From NCBI RefSeq assembly GCF_033115175.1, contig NC_084845.1:622501-686500 (forward strand): a stretch of 64,000 bases of DNA, given 5' to 3'. How positions within the stretch are numbered: position 1 is the stretch's first letter; each line of letters begins with the position of its first letter. A model generated the notes under the pieces. It saw only the letters and a list, made by a program, of their open reading frames with translations. It did no database searches and was not told the origin of the DNA. Of this stretch, positions 44,400 through 55,639 are shown one piece after another. The position numbers were made by a program, and so were the translations under genes. This stretch comes from Lepus europaeus. Its lineage: Eukaryota; Chordata; Mammalia; Lagomorpha; Leporidae.

Positions 44400-45780
44400 G
44401 CCTGCGCAGGAGTACCATTCAGGATGAAAGCTTCCTGGCTTTAATAAGCAGTCACCACCTTGATGGCCCAAGGGAGCTTGGTCAGGAACTGATGCCAGTG
44501 CTTCAAGTTGGCCATTAAGCTGATGGGCCTAGAGAAGGCAGGAGGGACCAGAGTAGTGGCCAGGGAGACTCATTGTACCCAGTTACTTGGACAAGCAAGT
44601 GCCTTACACCAGCGTGCAAGAGACAGACTGGGTCCTGATGGAGAAGCGCTGCTGGGATGTTGTCTTAGGTCCCCTGAAACAGATTCCCATGAACCTCTTC
44701 ACCATGTATATTGCAGGCAATGCTATCTCCATCATCCCCCACAATGAGGGCGTGTATGATGGACTGGCAACCCATTCAGGCAAAGATGGCTATTTCAGCC
44801 ACTTTAAAGATATTATAAAGTTGGCCAGCGCCGCAGCTCACTTGGCTAATCCTCTGCCTGCGGCGACGGTACTCCAGGTTCTAGTCTCTGTTGGAGCGCC
44901 AGATTCTGTCCCGGTTGCTCCTCTTCCAGTCCAGCTCTCTGCTGTGGCCCGGGAGTGCAGTGGAGGATGGCCCAAGTGCTTGGGCCCTGCACCCACTTGG
45001 GAGACCAGGAGGAAGCACCTGGCTCCTGGCTTCATATCGGTGCAGTGCCGGCCGTAGCGGTCATTGGGGGGTGAACCAAAGGAAGGAAGACCTTTCTCTC
45101 TGTCTCTCTTTGTATTAAAAAAAAAGACGCTATAAAGTTGAAGCTAGTAATTTCCTCAGGGTTTGGTCTATTTTATTGGGAACCTGATAGGTTTGGCATT
45201 GGCTGTTTACAAGTGCTAGTCTATGGGATTGCTGCCAACACATGCATCACATGGGTTAGCCTACATGAAGCACCCTGAGAGAATGGATTGGGTGGAAGAG
45301 GATTACTTCTTTTCATGAGTTTCTCACATTAGTGGAAATCACAGGGGTCAACACATCGGAGTGCAGTGGCTAAGCCTCACCCTGGGAAACCACCATGATG
45401 ATCATGGTACTCCCTGTCAGGTACGTATGGAGGACAACTTCTGTGACAGTGAGCACCTGCCCTATGGATTTGCTTCTCACTAACATCCTTCTTTAGACTC
45501 CACTGGCTCTTAAGCACCCCCTCAAGGTAATCACTGATCTGGAAAGAACCAAAAGCTCTTTCCCCCTGGAGAGACAGATTCCAGAAAGACAATATGTATA
45601 TTACTGCTGTCATAAGGAAATTATACCACAACCCCTGACTGAAAATAATGTAGAAAACTTTATTTATGTTTCTAATACAGAGCAAAACAACAAATACAAA
45701 CAAACTCTATGTAAACAAAACAACAGTTGCTGCTAAATCAATAACCATATAGCATTTCCATTCAATAAATTATAGTTGAG
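44400..45780 (+). pseudogene. EMC4: EMC4 processed pseudogene
   Basis: EMC4 (TMEM85) is a subunit of the ER membrane protein complex. Translation gives [20 protein letters not shown] then [17 protein letters not shown] and [11 protein letters not shown], closely matching EMC4 ([20 protein letters not shown]). Sequences from what are separate exons in the parent run together without introns, and the mRNA 3' UTR follows (CTGAAAATAATGTAGAAAAC; TTCAATAAATTATAGTTG), marking a retrocopy. The region matching the start codon lies near 44457. The frame is broken by several small indels and by a C-repeat SINE at 44823-45122. About 130 bp near 45290-45420 does not match EMC4 and looks like a further insertion. 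No A-tail or target duplication was found. Confidence 0.88.
44823..45122 (+). mobile_element. C-repeat SINE inside the EMC4 pseudogene
   Basis: GGCCAGCGCCGCAGCTC to CTCTCTTTGTATTAAAAA. Flanks AAAGATATTATAAAGTTG and AAAGACGCTATAAAGTTG are the imperfect target duplication. Confidence 0.93.
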
Positions 45781-46226
45781 AACAATGCTTAAAAACAAGT
45801 ATACAGAATTATTATTTGTCAATTAAATGAAGTAATTTTTAAAGTAAAAAATGGTTAAAAGATAAAATTAGACCAAAAAAAAGTAGTTAGAAACAAAAAA
45901 ACAAAACAGTTACCAGGAATTCATGTAAGTCCTCAAATGAAAGATTTGCCTGGGGCCTTAGGCTTAGGTCTCTCCAATGTGATATTTGAAAATGTCCTGA
46001 ACTTCTCTACTGACAAATCTAAGAATTAAATGAGTCTTTGTTTAATTATGTGTACAAGGCTCATTTTTCCTCCATTGCAACACTCGTGTAGTGATATGAG
46101 GACATGACTGCCCTTCTTGAGATGGTGACACACACATTCCTGATATACGCAGTCCTCTGATGAACAGACACTGGAACAAATATTTGAACACCCAGGAGAG
46201 AACAGACTCACAGCACTGCAAGCAGA

Positions 46227-47150
46227 TTAGGAAGCACTTCTCCCCGCCCTGCAGCCAGAACACAACCGAGAGACTCTGGTGTCACTGATGATGAGCACAA
46301 AGGGGCTGAACGCTGGGAAACACGATGCCACAAGCACGGAGGTGTTCACCACCCACTGGCCTTGATTTGTAACCAGTGTCATCCACAGTGTCAGCGTGAT
46401 ATATATTGAATAAAAGGTGACGAAGAAACTCACCAGGATTAGAATGGTGTTAGTGGCTCTGACCTCATGGGAAGGCCTGGAAGAGAGTCGGTGCCTGTGA
46501 ATATGTTGGACTCTCTGTTTATGTCTGCACAGGATAAAGATGGTTGAGCTGCTGGCCCAGATCATGAAGCCCAAACTTATGAGGTCAGGAGAAAAATACA
46601 GGATTGTATAAAATGAATCTAAAAGATCTCCACTTAAATGCCAAGAACAGTACCCATAATTATTTTCTATACTGGTATTTTTGATATTCAATGGACCACT
46701 CACTATTATAGGAAGACATGAATTTATCAAGAGATGTGGAATCCAGCAGAAGAAACAGCAGAAGCCAAGGAACTTTAGGGATCTTATCTTAAGCTCCATC
46801 CATCTCCAAATACTGGGGTCAAGTTTAATGGCCTGGAAACCATTGAAAAGGCAGATGGTACTGAAGGACACTCCTGTTGCCACTCTGTAAAAATAGAAGA
46901 TAATTTTACATCCAATATCATCCAGGAAATAATTCCATCCAAAAGCCACCAAGGTCTGGGGGATACCTTTAGAGATAAGAACAATGGAATTGGCCAAGAC
47001 CAGTTGATTGAGAATTAAATCTGTGGGCCTCAAGTGATGTCGAGTTAGCAGAGTGAAGTTATAAAGACAAAGGAGGGAGGAATTTCCCACAAGGCCAATC
47101 CCTGTCTGAGTGAGGAAGATAATCCCAATATCCAGGCTGGCAGAACACAT
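46227..47150 (-). CDS. VN1R1-like: Vomeronasal type-1 receptor (V1R), copy B
   Basis: A 307-residue single-exon V1R, colinear with copy A and with the same start (MCSASLDIGIIF), Cys81/Cys168 pair, NTS glycosylation site and RLSSRPSHEVRAT signature. Relative to copy A it has Y86, F87, Y88, F96, C131, P138, L140, I142 and P188. At most of these sites copy B agrees better with human VN1R1 (FYYHRV, FCC, WAPH and YFSPD in that protein), so copy B probably keeps the ancestral TM3-TM4 tract; position 96 is an exception. No stop or frameshift. Both copies look functional by sequence. The extended frame from 47219 is the alternative start. Confidence 0.93.
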   Translation of the reverse strand: MCSASLDIGIIFLTQTGIGLVGNSSLLCLYNFTLLTRHHLRPTDLILNQLVLANSIVLISKGIPQTLVAFGWNYFLDDIGCKIIFYFYRVATGVSFSTICLFNGFQAIKLDPSIWRWMELKIRSLKFLGFCCFFCWIPHLLINSCLPIIVSGPLNIKNTSIENNYGYCSWHLSGDLLDSFYTILYFSPDLISLGFMIWASSSTIFILCRHKQRVQHIHRHRLSSRPSHEVRATNTILILVSFFVTFYSIYITLTLWMTLVTNQGQWVVNTSVLVASCFPAFSPFVLIISDTRVSRLCSGCRAGRSAS

Positions 47151-49417
47151 CACAGCAACCGCTAGAGGGCACAGGTTGCAGCTGAAGTGAGAATGAATGA
47201 ACAACCAAACAAATGCCAACGTGTCTCACTTTTCTCTACATTCTACTTTAAATGGACAACGCTTCCGTTCATGCATCCCAGGAAACTCAATGAAGACTGA
47301 ATTCTAAATAGCCTCAGTCTCTACCTACAGTTGAAGGGGTGATGGGCAACTGCCCCACAGTTTCTCTGAAGCTGCAGAGAGGAGTTGGGCAGATCTCTGT
47401 GCTTGGACATGGACTTTTCTCTATGATACATTCTTACACAAAAAGCCAAGACACAGAATGAGTGTAGCATATGTCTCATCTGAAAAACCTCAACTTGAGG
47501 ATCAAAACACAGGGGCAGAGTTGGAACAGTAGTGAAGGATAAGAAACTAAAATAGGCTTTATGAAGTAATCTAATTTGTAGTTTGACTTGTACAAGTAAC
47601 AATATTTCACATAACTACTGAAAAACAATAGTAGATATTGGGTATCACTACCCATAACATTGATAATTAAAAGAAAATTTAGCTTGATTATCACCATGGT
47701 GTACTTAGTGCACATAAAAGAAGTCGTTCAAATGACTTGAAAACACAGAAACACACATGAAAACAAAAATAGCTGGAGGGAAATATTAAGCTGCTTTTCA
47801 GATCATATTTGCACAATATACTGCATTAAGAATTTGAAATATATCAAAATATATTAGTGTAATTGGTAAGGAAGACTTTTAGCATAAGGCAAAAAATATG
47901 TATCTCTGTGTATGAATATAAAATCTACACAGCTCAAAGCAATACAATTCTTGGCAGAATTACAGACTTTAAAACACACATGTATTTCTCATTTCCCTTC
48001 CATGAACAGTCATCATCAACAGCCCCTTATCCTTGAGCATCAAGTCACAAGACAGATTTCAAAAGGTACTTTCTCAGTCAAAGAAAGCCAAACATCTTGA
48101 AGATAAACGAGGCTGCTGGGTGTGGGGCAGGAAACATCCAAATGTCCCCAATGCTGCTTGTCAAACAAGAAAGCTAGGATGGTCCAGATACCCTGGTTTT
48201 TGCGAGGAGGAAACATAACTTGAAAAGGAATCTTTTGCAAAATATTGGTACAAATGGAGTGCAAAAGGAATAGTTACATCCATGACTTGAACCTCAACAA
48301 ATATGTTAAACATCTTCAAGATTATATCAAAATATGATGTTTTCCTGTGAAAGATGTCAGGGAACCAACTCATGATGACATCCAGCAAGGGCTCACTGCC
48401 CGACACTCAGAGGAGCCATTTACTATGGCACTTGCTTTGAGGAAAACAACAACACTAAAAAGGCTTTATTGTTGAAGTCAGCCAGCAAGGAGAAGGTGAA
48501 GCGAAGCTTAGCTCTCTTTCTCTCACCTGGGGTATGGGACAGGTTTGTGGGATGGGAGAGAGGGCAGTCGCTGGGGAGTACTGGTGTGGCAAGTTCTGAT
48601 TGGAGACCTTTAGCACAGGAACCAGGTCCTGGTCAGTGGCTTCCCCATTTTCTGAGCCTTCAGGTTCCCGTCATGCTCTGGCCTGCTTGGTCCTGCTGCG
48701 GAGGAAACAATGGTCAAGACCTCCTCCTCTGCACCTGCGCTGTTGCATCTGTAGGCAAGAGGCCGTCACCTGGCCAGTGCCTTACCCACAATTAAACCTG
48801 CCTCAGGGACACTGCCCCCACCCCCGGGTGTTTCCAATCCACATGATTGATTCTTAATCAGTGGGGATCTCAGGGTTTGGTTAGAACCAGGCAGAGTTTG
48901 CCTGCCAGCATAACTATTCTGAAAACTGATTTTGAAAAGAGGAAAAGTGACAATCATTTTCTGGTGTGTTTTTCGTACAGACTGTATTATTTTTATTGTG
49001 TAAGCAAAACACAATGATGGATGGTACTGGTTTTGGAAGAATTTCCCTAAGTCAGGAGGTAACAGCATTAGAGGTCTCAGACCTAATTTCGACCATCAGT
49101 GACCACGGAAACCTTCATGCACGTCACAACTGGGGATGTGGCAACAAAGAGATACTCACCAAATAAAACAATTCCTTTGAAATGTGCCATGAAACTATTT
49201 GGAGATTGAGCCAAAAGCCTAAAGGTAAATTTCTAGCACTCATTCTAAAAAGAGAGATAAGTAACACTTGGGGCATAGACAGTAAAAATCAGCAAATTTC
49301 CCCAATAAACAATACTGGGTGCAATTCATAATTAGGCTGGGACGAAATCCTAACTAATTCTAGACCAAATCTTCAGCATGGGAATTATTCTTATTGAAGA
49401 TTGAAATTTACATGAGA

Positions 49418-49735
49418 GGAGCCAACGCTGTGGTGCAGCAGGTTAAAGCCCCATCCTGCATTGCAGGCATCCCATATGGGCGCCGTTTCAAGTCCCAGCT
49501 GCTCCACTTCAAATCCAGCTCTCTGCTATAGCCTGGGAAAGCAGTGGAAGGTGATTCAAGTCTGGGGCCCCTGCACCCACATGTTAGACCTAGAAAATAC
49601 TCCAGGCTCCGGATCAGATCAGCGCTGGCCAGCGCTGGCCGTTGCAGCCATCTGGAGAGTAAACCAGCTGATGGAAGACCTCCCTCTAACTCTTTATTTG
49701 AAATAAATAAAATAAATCTCTATAAAAAATTACAC
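49418..49735 (+). mobile_element. C-repeat SINE, copy B counterpart of 11967-12612
   Basis: Uninterrupted version of the SINE that is split in copy A. It serves as the empty-site control for the nested insertion. Confidence 0.9.
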
Positions 49736-49839
49736 GAAGGAAACTTCTGTAAGACAAAAGTAACCAACAACAAAAAGAAAAAGAAACACAGTGGGAAGTT
49801 AAGTGAGTTAAGTGTATAGAAGTTAAAATAGAAGACCAC

Positions 49840-50179
49840 CAAATTGTTAAGTCAAAAACAGGAGTCACTGTGTACTTACTTCTCATGTGGGATCTGTCCT
49901 TAATGTGTTGTCCAATGTGAAGTAATGCTATAACTAGTACTGAAACAGTGTTTTACACTTTGTGTTTCTGTGTGGGTGCAAACTGATGAAATTTTTACTT
50001 AATATATACTAAATCGATCTTCTGTATATAAAGATAATTGAAAATTAATCTTGATGTGAATGGAATGGGAGAGGGAGTGGGATATGGGAGGGGTGCGAGT
50101 GGGAGGGAAATTATGGGGGGAAAAGCCAATGTAATCCATTAACTGCACATTGGGCATTTATATTTACTAAATAAAAAAA
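49840..50179 (+). mobile_element. L1 3' end insertion, copy B only
   Basis: A 340-bp 5'-truncated L1 tail (TGTGGGATCTGTCC, CTTCTGTATATAAAG, GGGAGAGGGAGTGGG, TTTACTAAATAAAAAAAA). The exact 10-bp duplication AGAAGACCAC lies at 49830-49839 and 50180-50189. Copy A has the empty site near 12705. It carries only one 3' UTR module, of the second-module type. Confidence 0.95.
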
Positions 50180-50555
50180 AGAAGACCACAACACTTACCA
50201 GAAAATTGAAAAAAATTGAAAATTAAACAATAATTCTTACCAGAAAAAAATCATAATCCAATGACTGCTAAAGTTCATACAGTGCTAACCAAATGAACGA
50301 TAGCTTTTTGCGTTTCAAATATCGCATATACATGTATAACATTTGCTGAATTTTAATTAAAGGGTTATTTCTACTGAAAGTAATTTTGCATCCTCTATTT
50401 GTGTGTGTGTGTATAAAATAAGTCAACAAATGTAAGTTACTATTTAAAGTTCCTTAAGTGTCTATGATATGGAAAGATATTTGAAATCCATTTTGTTAGG
50501 AGAATATATATTATAATATCCTAAATTATTTTCTCAAATATTTTTGTTACAGTTG

Positions 50556-50888
50556 CATTTTTTAATTTGACAGGTAGAGTCATAGACAGTGAGAGAGAGA
50601 GAGACAGAGAGAGACAGGCAACCTACCGTTGGTTCACCCCCCAAATGGCACTATGGCGCTGCACCAATCTGAAGGCAGAAGCCAGGTGCTTCTTCCTGGA
50701 CTCCCAAGCAGGTGCAGGGGCTCTTGGGCCATCTTCTACTGCTTTCCCAGGCTACAGCAGAGAGCTGGACTGGAATAGGAGCAACTGGGACAGAATCCAG
50801 CACTCTGACCGGAACTAGAACCCAGCGCCCACATGGGATGCCGGCACCGAAGGCAAAGGAATAACCAAGTGAGACACGGTACCGGCCC
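50556..50888 (-). mobile_element. C-repeat SINE, copy B counterpart of 13115-13413
   Basis: Reverse-strand C-repeat at the same site as in copy A. It retains a short segment (near 50790-50820) that copy A has lost, so the two differ by indels. Confidence 0.88.
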
Positions 50889-52323
50889 CAACAGGTGCAT
50901 TTTAAAGTACTTAACTATGTGTGCCATACATCCACTGTTTATTTGTATTACGACTGTGAGCACCAACGAAAAATCCAGCCCTTCTAAGCAACAGGACTCC
51001 AAGGTGAGCACAAGGTTCCGCTAACAACTGCCCCTCACCGTGCACACACACCTGCCAGCGAGCTTCACGAAGGGAATGTGGAGAGGAGGGAAGACAGCAA
51101 GTTGGTCAGGCAGAAGGGAGGTATGAGAGGTCTTTCCCAAGGTTTGTGAATGCAGGAAGCATGGAAAGGCCTCACCCTGTGAGATTCTGTCACCCCAGGA
51201 GGAGAAGGGGGGGGCGGGAGGGGAGGAGGGTGGCAGAGTGCGCATCTCAACTTTGGGTGCCTGTGGACAGGCTCACATGTTTCATTGAAATGTATCATTT
51301 TAAAAAGACCAGAGAAGGTTGAAAAGGCTGATTTACAGTCACGGGTGAGCAAACCAAGGAGGGGGAGGGGAAGCCCAGGCATGATGTGGACCAGAAATTG
51401 TGACTTGAGTTACACAATGATGGGTAGTGCAGGGGATTCAGGTTCCTTACAGAGCCAGGTGCATAACAGGAACCTGTGGCTCTTACGTTGTGGTGAGTTT
51501 TATCATGCAGGCCTGTGAACACCCACAGGCATTCACAAGGCGAGGAAGGCACACAATTTCCCTGACCCTTGGGCATCTGTGGAGACACTGGGGTGACCTC
51601 AGCCCACACGTCTCACCTCCTGAGAAGGATTTACAGCTGCCCGTCAAACAGTCTCTGGCAGCAACTTTAACGCTCGTTTCATTTTAGGTTTGATTAAACA
51701 AAACATGCTGTAGGCGACCGAAGTAACTGAGTAGAAAGAAAACACAAGGCACTATCAAAATAGGCACTATCAAAATAGGTTTCAAGCCATGATAATAATT
51801 AAATTTTGAGACCTTAAAGCTCTTGGTTGATCTTTTACTAAGGACAGAAATTTCAGGCATCATTACAGACTCCACGTAGTCCAACATGCACTTCCTCACT
51901 ACCATGACAGAAGAAAGCAAAAGCCAATGCACACACGAGCACCTGTCTCTCAGACACCAGGCACCTGCTCAGCAGCCTGGGCTTATCTTCTGTCTCACTG
52001 CTCGGCCCACGTCCGCAGAGTGAAGCCTTGTGAGCAAGTGCTGTGGCAGGCAGCGTGTTTAGGCAGGGAGGAGTAAGGCTGGCTTCGGCGACAGCAGGAG
52101 CGAGGGGGAAAGAAGAGAGGTGTAGCAGCCCCTGTGCAGGGAAGTAGGCGGCAGTATGCCAAGGGATCACCAAAAGACATTGCTGACTTGATCAGTTTAT
52201 AGCATATATATGTGACAATGCATTGCACTGTATGCTCTAAAGCGATACAAGTATTGCATGTTCATGAAAATTTTAAAAATACAATAGAAAAATCTTTCCT
52301 GAAAATATATGCATATATATGAA

Positions 52324-52438
52324 GGGGTATCCAAAAATTCATAGAACATTCTATTACTAAAAAACTGCATGGATTTAAATAAGTTGCACCACAATAAACT
52401 TCTAATTCCATTTCCCCATGAACTTTTTGAAGTACCCT
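52324..52438. mobile_element. Mariner-like MITE, copy B
   Basis: Same length and sequence as 14836-14950. Confidence 0.65.
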
Positions 52439-53295
52439 CATATGCACATGTATGTGTGTTCCTAGATTTATGTTCCAATCCCAGAAAAAGAATTATTTTC
52501 CGTGTGTCTTACTGGGTTTTCTGAGGTGAAGGCCTTCTCAGAATACAACAGTCCTCTGAAACGAATCACCACTTACCTGGCTGCCATGGCTGTCAGGACC
52601 ACAGTGTGCAGGTGTGGAAAGAGGGCTCTGGACCTGAGATAAGCATGTGGGGCTCCATGATCTCATCTTCTTGCTGGGAAGTGATTATCATTTCACCCAG
52701 CAGTGCGGTGACAGTGTCTGCATGGGGAATGGAAATTACCTGTGAAAAACATTTGTGAATTGTGCAGATCCATTAAAGATATTATTAATAAAGCACGAGA
52801 TGTCACAGACGGACGGGCGAGACCTCACATTTGAAATAGGCAATAATCCCAGTGGAAGCTGAGTGGAGACACTGAGCCCTAGCAAGCAGGAGAGGAAGGT
52901 GAGCACGTGTTCTGCTGGAGTTTTAATCGGCTTGTTGGTTTTGGCTGCAGAGATGATTACTTTTATTCCTACGGGTTCTGAAACTGAATGTGTGCAGTAC
53001 AGGAATAAAATTGGGAAGAGCCGTCGGAGTGGGCCAAATAGATGGGAATTTGACTGGGACACGTCTATTCAGTACTTTAAGAACTATCTGTTTTATAAAT
53101 TATGGTCAGGCGCTTTTCTGAGTACCTGGGATATGACAGGACATGTATGTATTGACATTAAAACAGTTTTGCATCCACAGACTTTCTACTCTGGTTGAGG
53201 GAAACAGAACATAAGGGATACACCCTTATAGAAAGTTATACATGATCCTAACCATATGGGTTTTTAAAGATTCAGTTTTAACCTAATGGGTCTGT

Positions 53296-53714
53296 GAAGA
53301 TTTATTTATTTGTAAAGCAGTGAGAGAGAGAGAGAAAGAGCGAGAGAGAGAGAGAGAAAAGAGAGAGAGAGAAGAGAGAGAGGGAGAGAGGGAGAGGGAG
53401 AGAGGGAGAGAGGGAGAGAGAGAGGGAGAGAGAGAGAGAAACTGAGAAACTTCCATCCACTGGCTCACTTCCCAAATACCTGCTAACAGCCAGACATCAA
53501 CCAGGACAGGCCAGGGTCAGGGGTCAGGAGCTTTGTCTGGGTCTCCCCAAGGGTGCAGAGTCCCAGATGCCTGCACCATCATCTGCTGCCACAGGAATAT
53601 TGGCAGCAGCTAGGTCAGAAGCGGGGAGTAGCTGGGACTCCACTCCAGGCATCCTCCCCAGGACGCAGGCATCACACATGGCAACTTAACCTTCCGCAGC
53701 ACAACACCTGCCTA
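53296..53714 (-). mobile_element. Old C-repeat-type SINE with GA run, copy B
   Basis: Counterpart of 15808-16226; the GA microsatellite is the same length by eye. Confidence 0.75.
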
Positions 53715-53808
53715 CGGGAAAGAGCCAAGAGCAGAATTGGAGTTCAGGAAAACGTAAGAATAGGGATGGTTACTAACCTGAACAGTTCGGTAGAGCTCAT
53801 ACTGATTC

Positions 53809-54147
53809 TTTTTTTTTTTTTTTTTTTTTTTTTGACAGGCGAGGTGGATAGTGAGAGAGAGACAGAGAGAAAGGTCTCCTTTTTGCCGTTGGTTCACCCT
53901 CCAATGGCCGCTGCGGCCGGCGCATATCGCTGATCCGAAGCCAGAAGCCAGGTGCTTCTCCTGGTCTCCCATGCGGGTGCAGGGCCCAAGGACTTGGGCC
54001 ATCCTCCACTGCCTTCCCGGGCCATAGCAGAGAGCTGGCCTGGAAGAGAGGCAACCTGGATAGAGTCTGGTGCCCCAACCGGGACTAGAACCTGGTGTGC
54101 CGGCGCCACAAGGTGGAGGATTAGCCTGTTAAGCCATGGCACCAGCC
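53809..54147 (-). mobile_element. C-repeat SINE, copy B
   Basis: Counterpart of 16328-16658; target duplication GAGCTCATACTGA at 53793-53805 and 54148-54160. The T-run is longer than in copy A. Confidence 0.95.
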
Positions 54148-54407
54148 GAGCTCATACTGATTCTATTTTAAAATGCTTTAATGAGATGAAGAAAAAAGAC
54201 TGATACTTTCCCATCCATATGCATGCATTTTTTCATACTGAATAGCCATAATAGCCTATGCTCAAGGACATTCAGTGGAATTTCTTCTTTCACCATTGAA
54301 CTTAGGGGAAATGTTTACATTATATTGTATGTATTGTAGCTCTTTTTGTAGAAACTTATTAGAAGTTCAAGGAGGATCCTTTCTATTTCCGCTCTTAAAA
54401 ATGTGAA

Positions 54408-54674
54408 GGGGCTGGCGCTGTGGCACAGCGGGTTAATGCCCTGGCCTGAAGTGCTGGCATCCCACATGGGCGCCGGTTCCAGTCCCGGCTGCTCCTCTTC
54501 CGATCCAGCTCTCTGCTCTGGCCTGGGAAAGCAGGAAAAGATGGCAAGTCCTTGGGCTGCACCGGTGTGGGAGACCTAGAGGAGGCTCCTGTCTCCTGGC
54601 TTTGGATCAGCACAGCTCCTGCTGTTATGGCCAATTGGGGAGTGAACCAGCAGATGGAAGACACCATGGAAGAC

Positions 54675-54716
<42 letters not shown>

Positions 54717-54765
54717 CTCCACACTCTGTGTAACTCTGACTTTCAAATAAATAAATAAATCTTTC
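54408..54765 (+). mobile_element. C-repeat SINE, copy B
   Basis: Counterpart of 16918-17269, with a small internal duplication of GGAAGACACC near 54656-54676. Confidence 0.93.
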
Positions 54766-55308
54766 TTAAAAATGTGAAAAATAGAGGCAATTACATCAAT
54801 TTGTTTTATTAATTTAGTTGATTATATGATAGATCTTATTTTCTAACAAGTGAAACACATCAATTTTCATTTTTTGTCAATTTTATTTCAGACTTACAGA
54901 AAAAATGCAATAGAAACAATACACATGTCAATATTCAATTTTGCAATTTCTAATCTTTTTATCCATTTACTTTATCATTCTTTACCTCTATTTTCTTCAT
55001 ATATATATATATATATATAACATATACTTAAATATAATTGTATATAAACAATTTGAGTGGAGTATAGAAATGTAGCAGTGCATATTTAAAAGCATAATTC
55101 TTAACATAGAGATGTTTTCATATATAATCATAGTCCTACTATAAAGACCAGGAATTTCAATATTTGCACAATACTATTATTAAACAGCATATTATAACGC
55201 ACTACCACAATCTGTCCCAATGGTACCCTTCAATATTTCTCTTGTGCAGATCCAAGACAAATTCACATATTTCACTTAGTTTCCATGTCTCTTTAGATTG
55301 TTTTCTTT

Positions 55309-55639
55309 TAAGGTTTTATTTATTCATTTGAGAGGTAGAGTTACAGACAGTGAGAAAGAGAGAGAGAGAGAGAAAGGTCTTCCATCCATTGGTTCACTCC
55401 CCAAGTGGCCACAATGGCTGGAGCTGCTCTGATCCTAAGCCAAGAGCTTGGAGCCAGGTGCTTCCTCCTGGTCTCCTATGTGTGTGCAGGGCCCAAGCAC
55501 TTGGGCCATCCTCCACTGCCTTCCCGGGCCACAGCAGAGAGCTGGACTGGAAGAGGAGCAGCTGGGACTAGAACTGGTGCCCATATGGGATGCCGGTGCA
55601 ACAGGCAGCAGATTAACATACTGTGCCATGGTGGTGGCC
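55309..55639 (-). mobile_element. C-repeat SINE, copy B
   Basis: Counterpart of 17809-18138. Confidence 0.88.
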
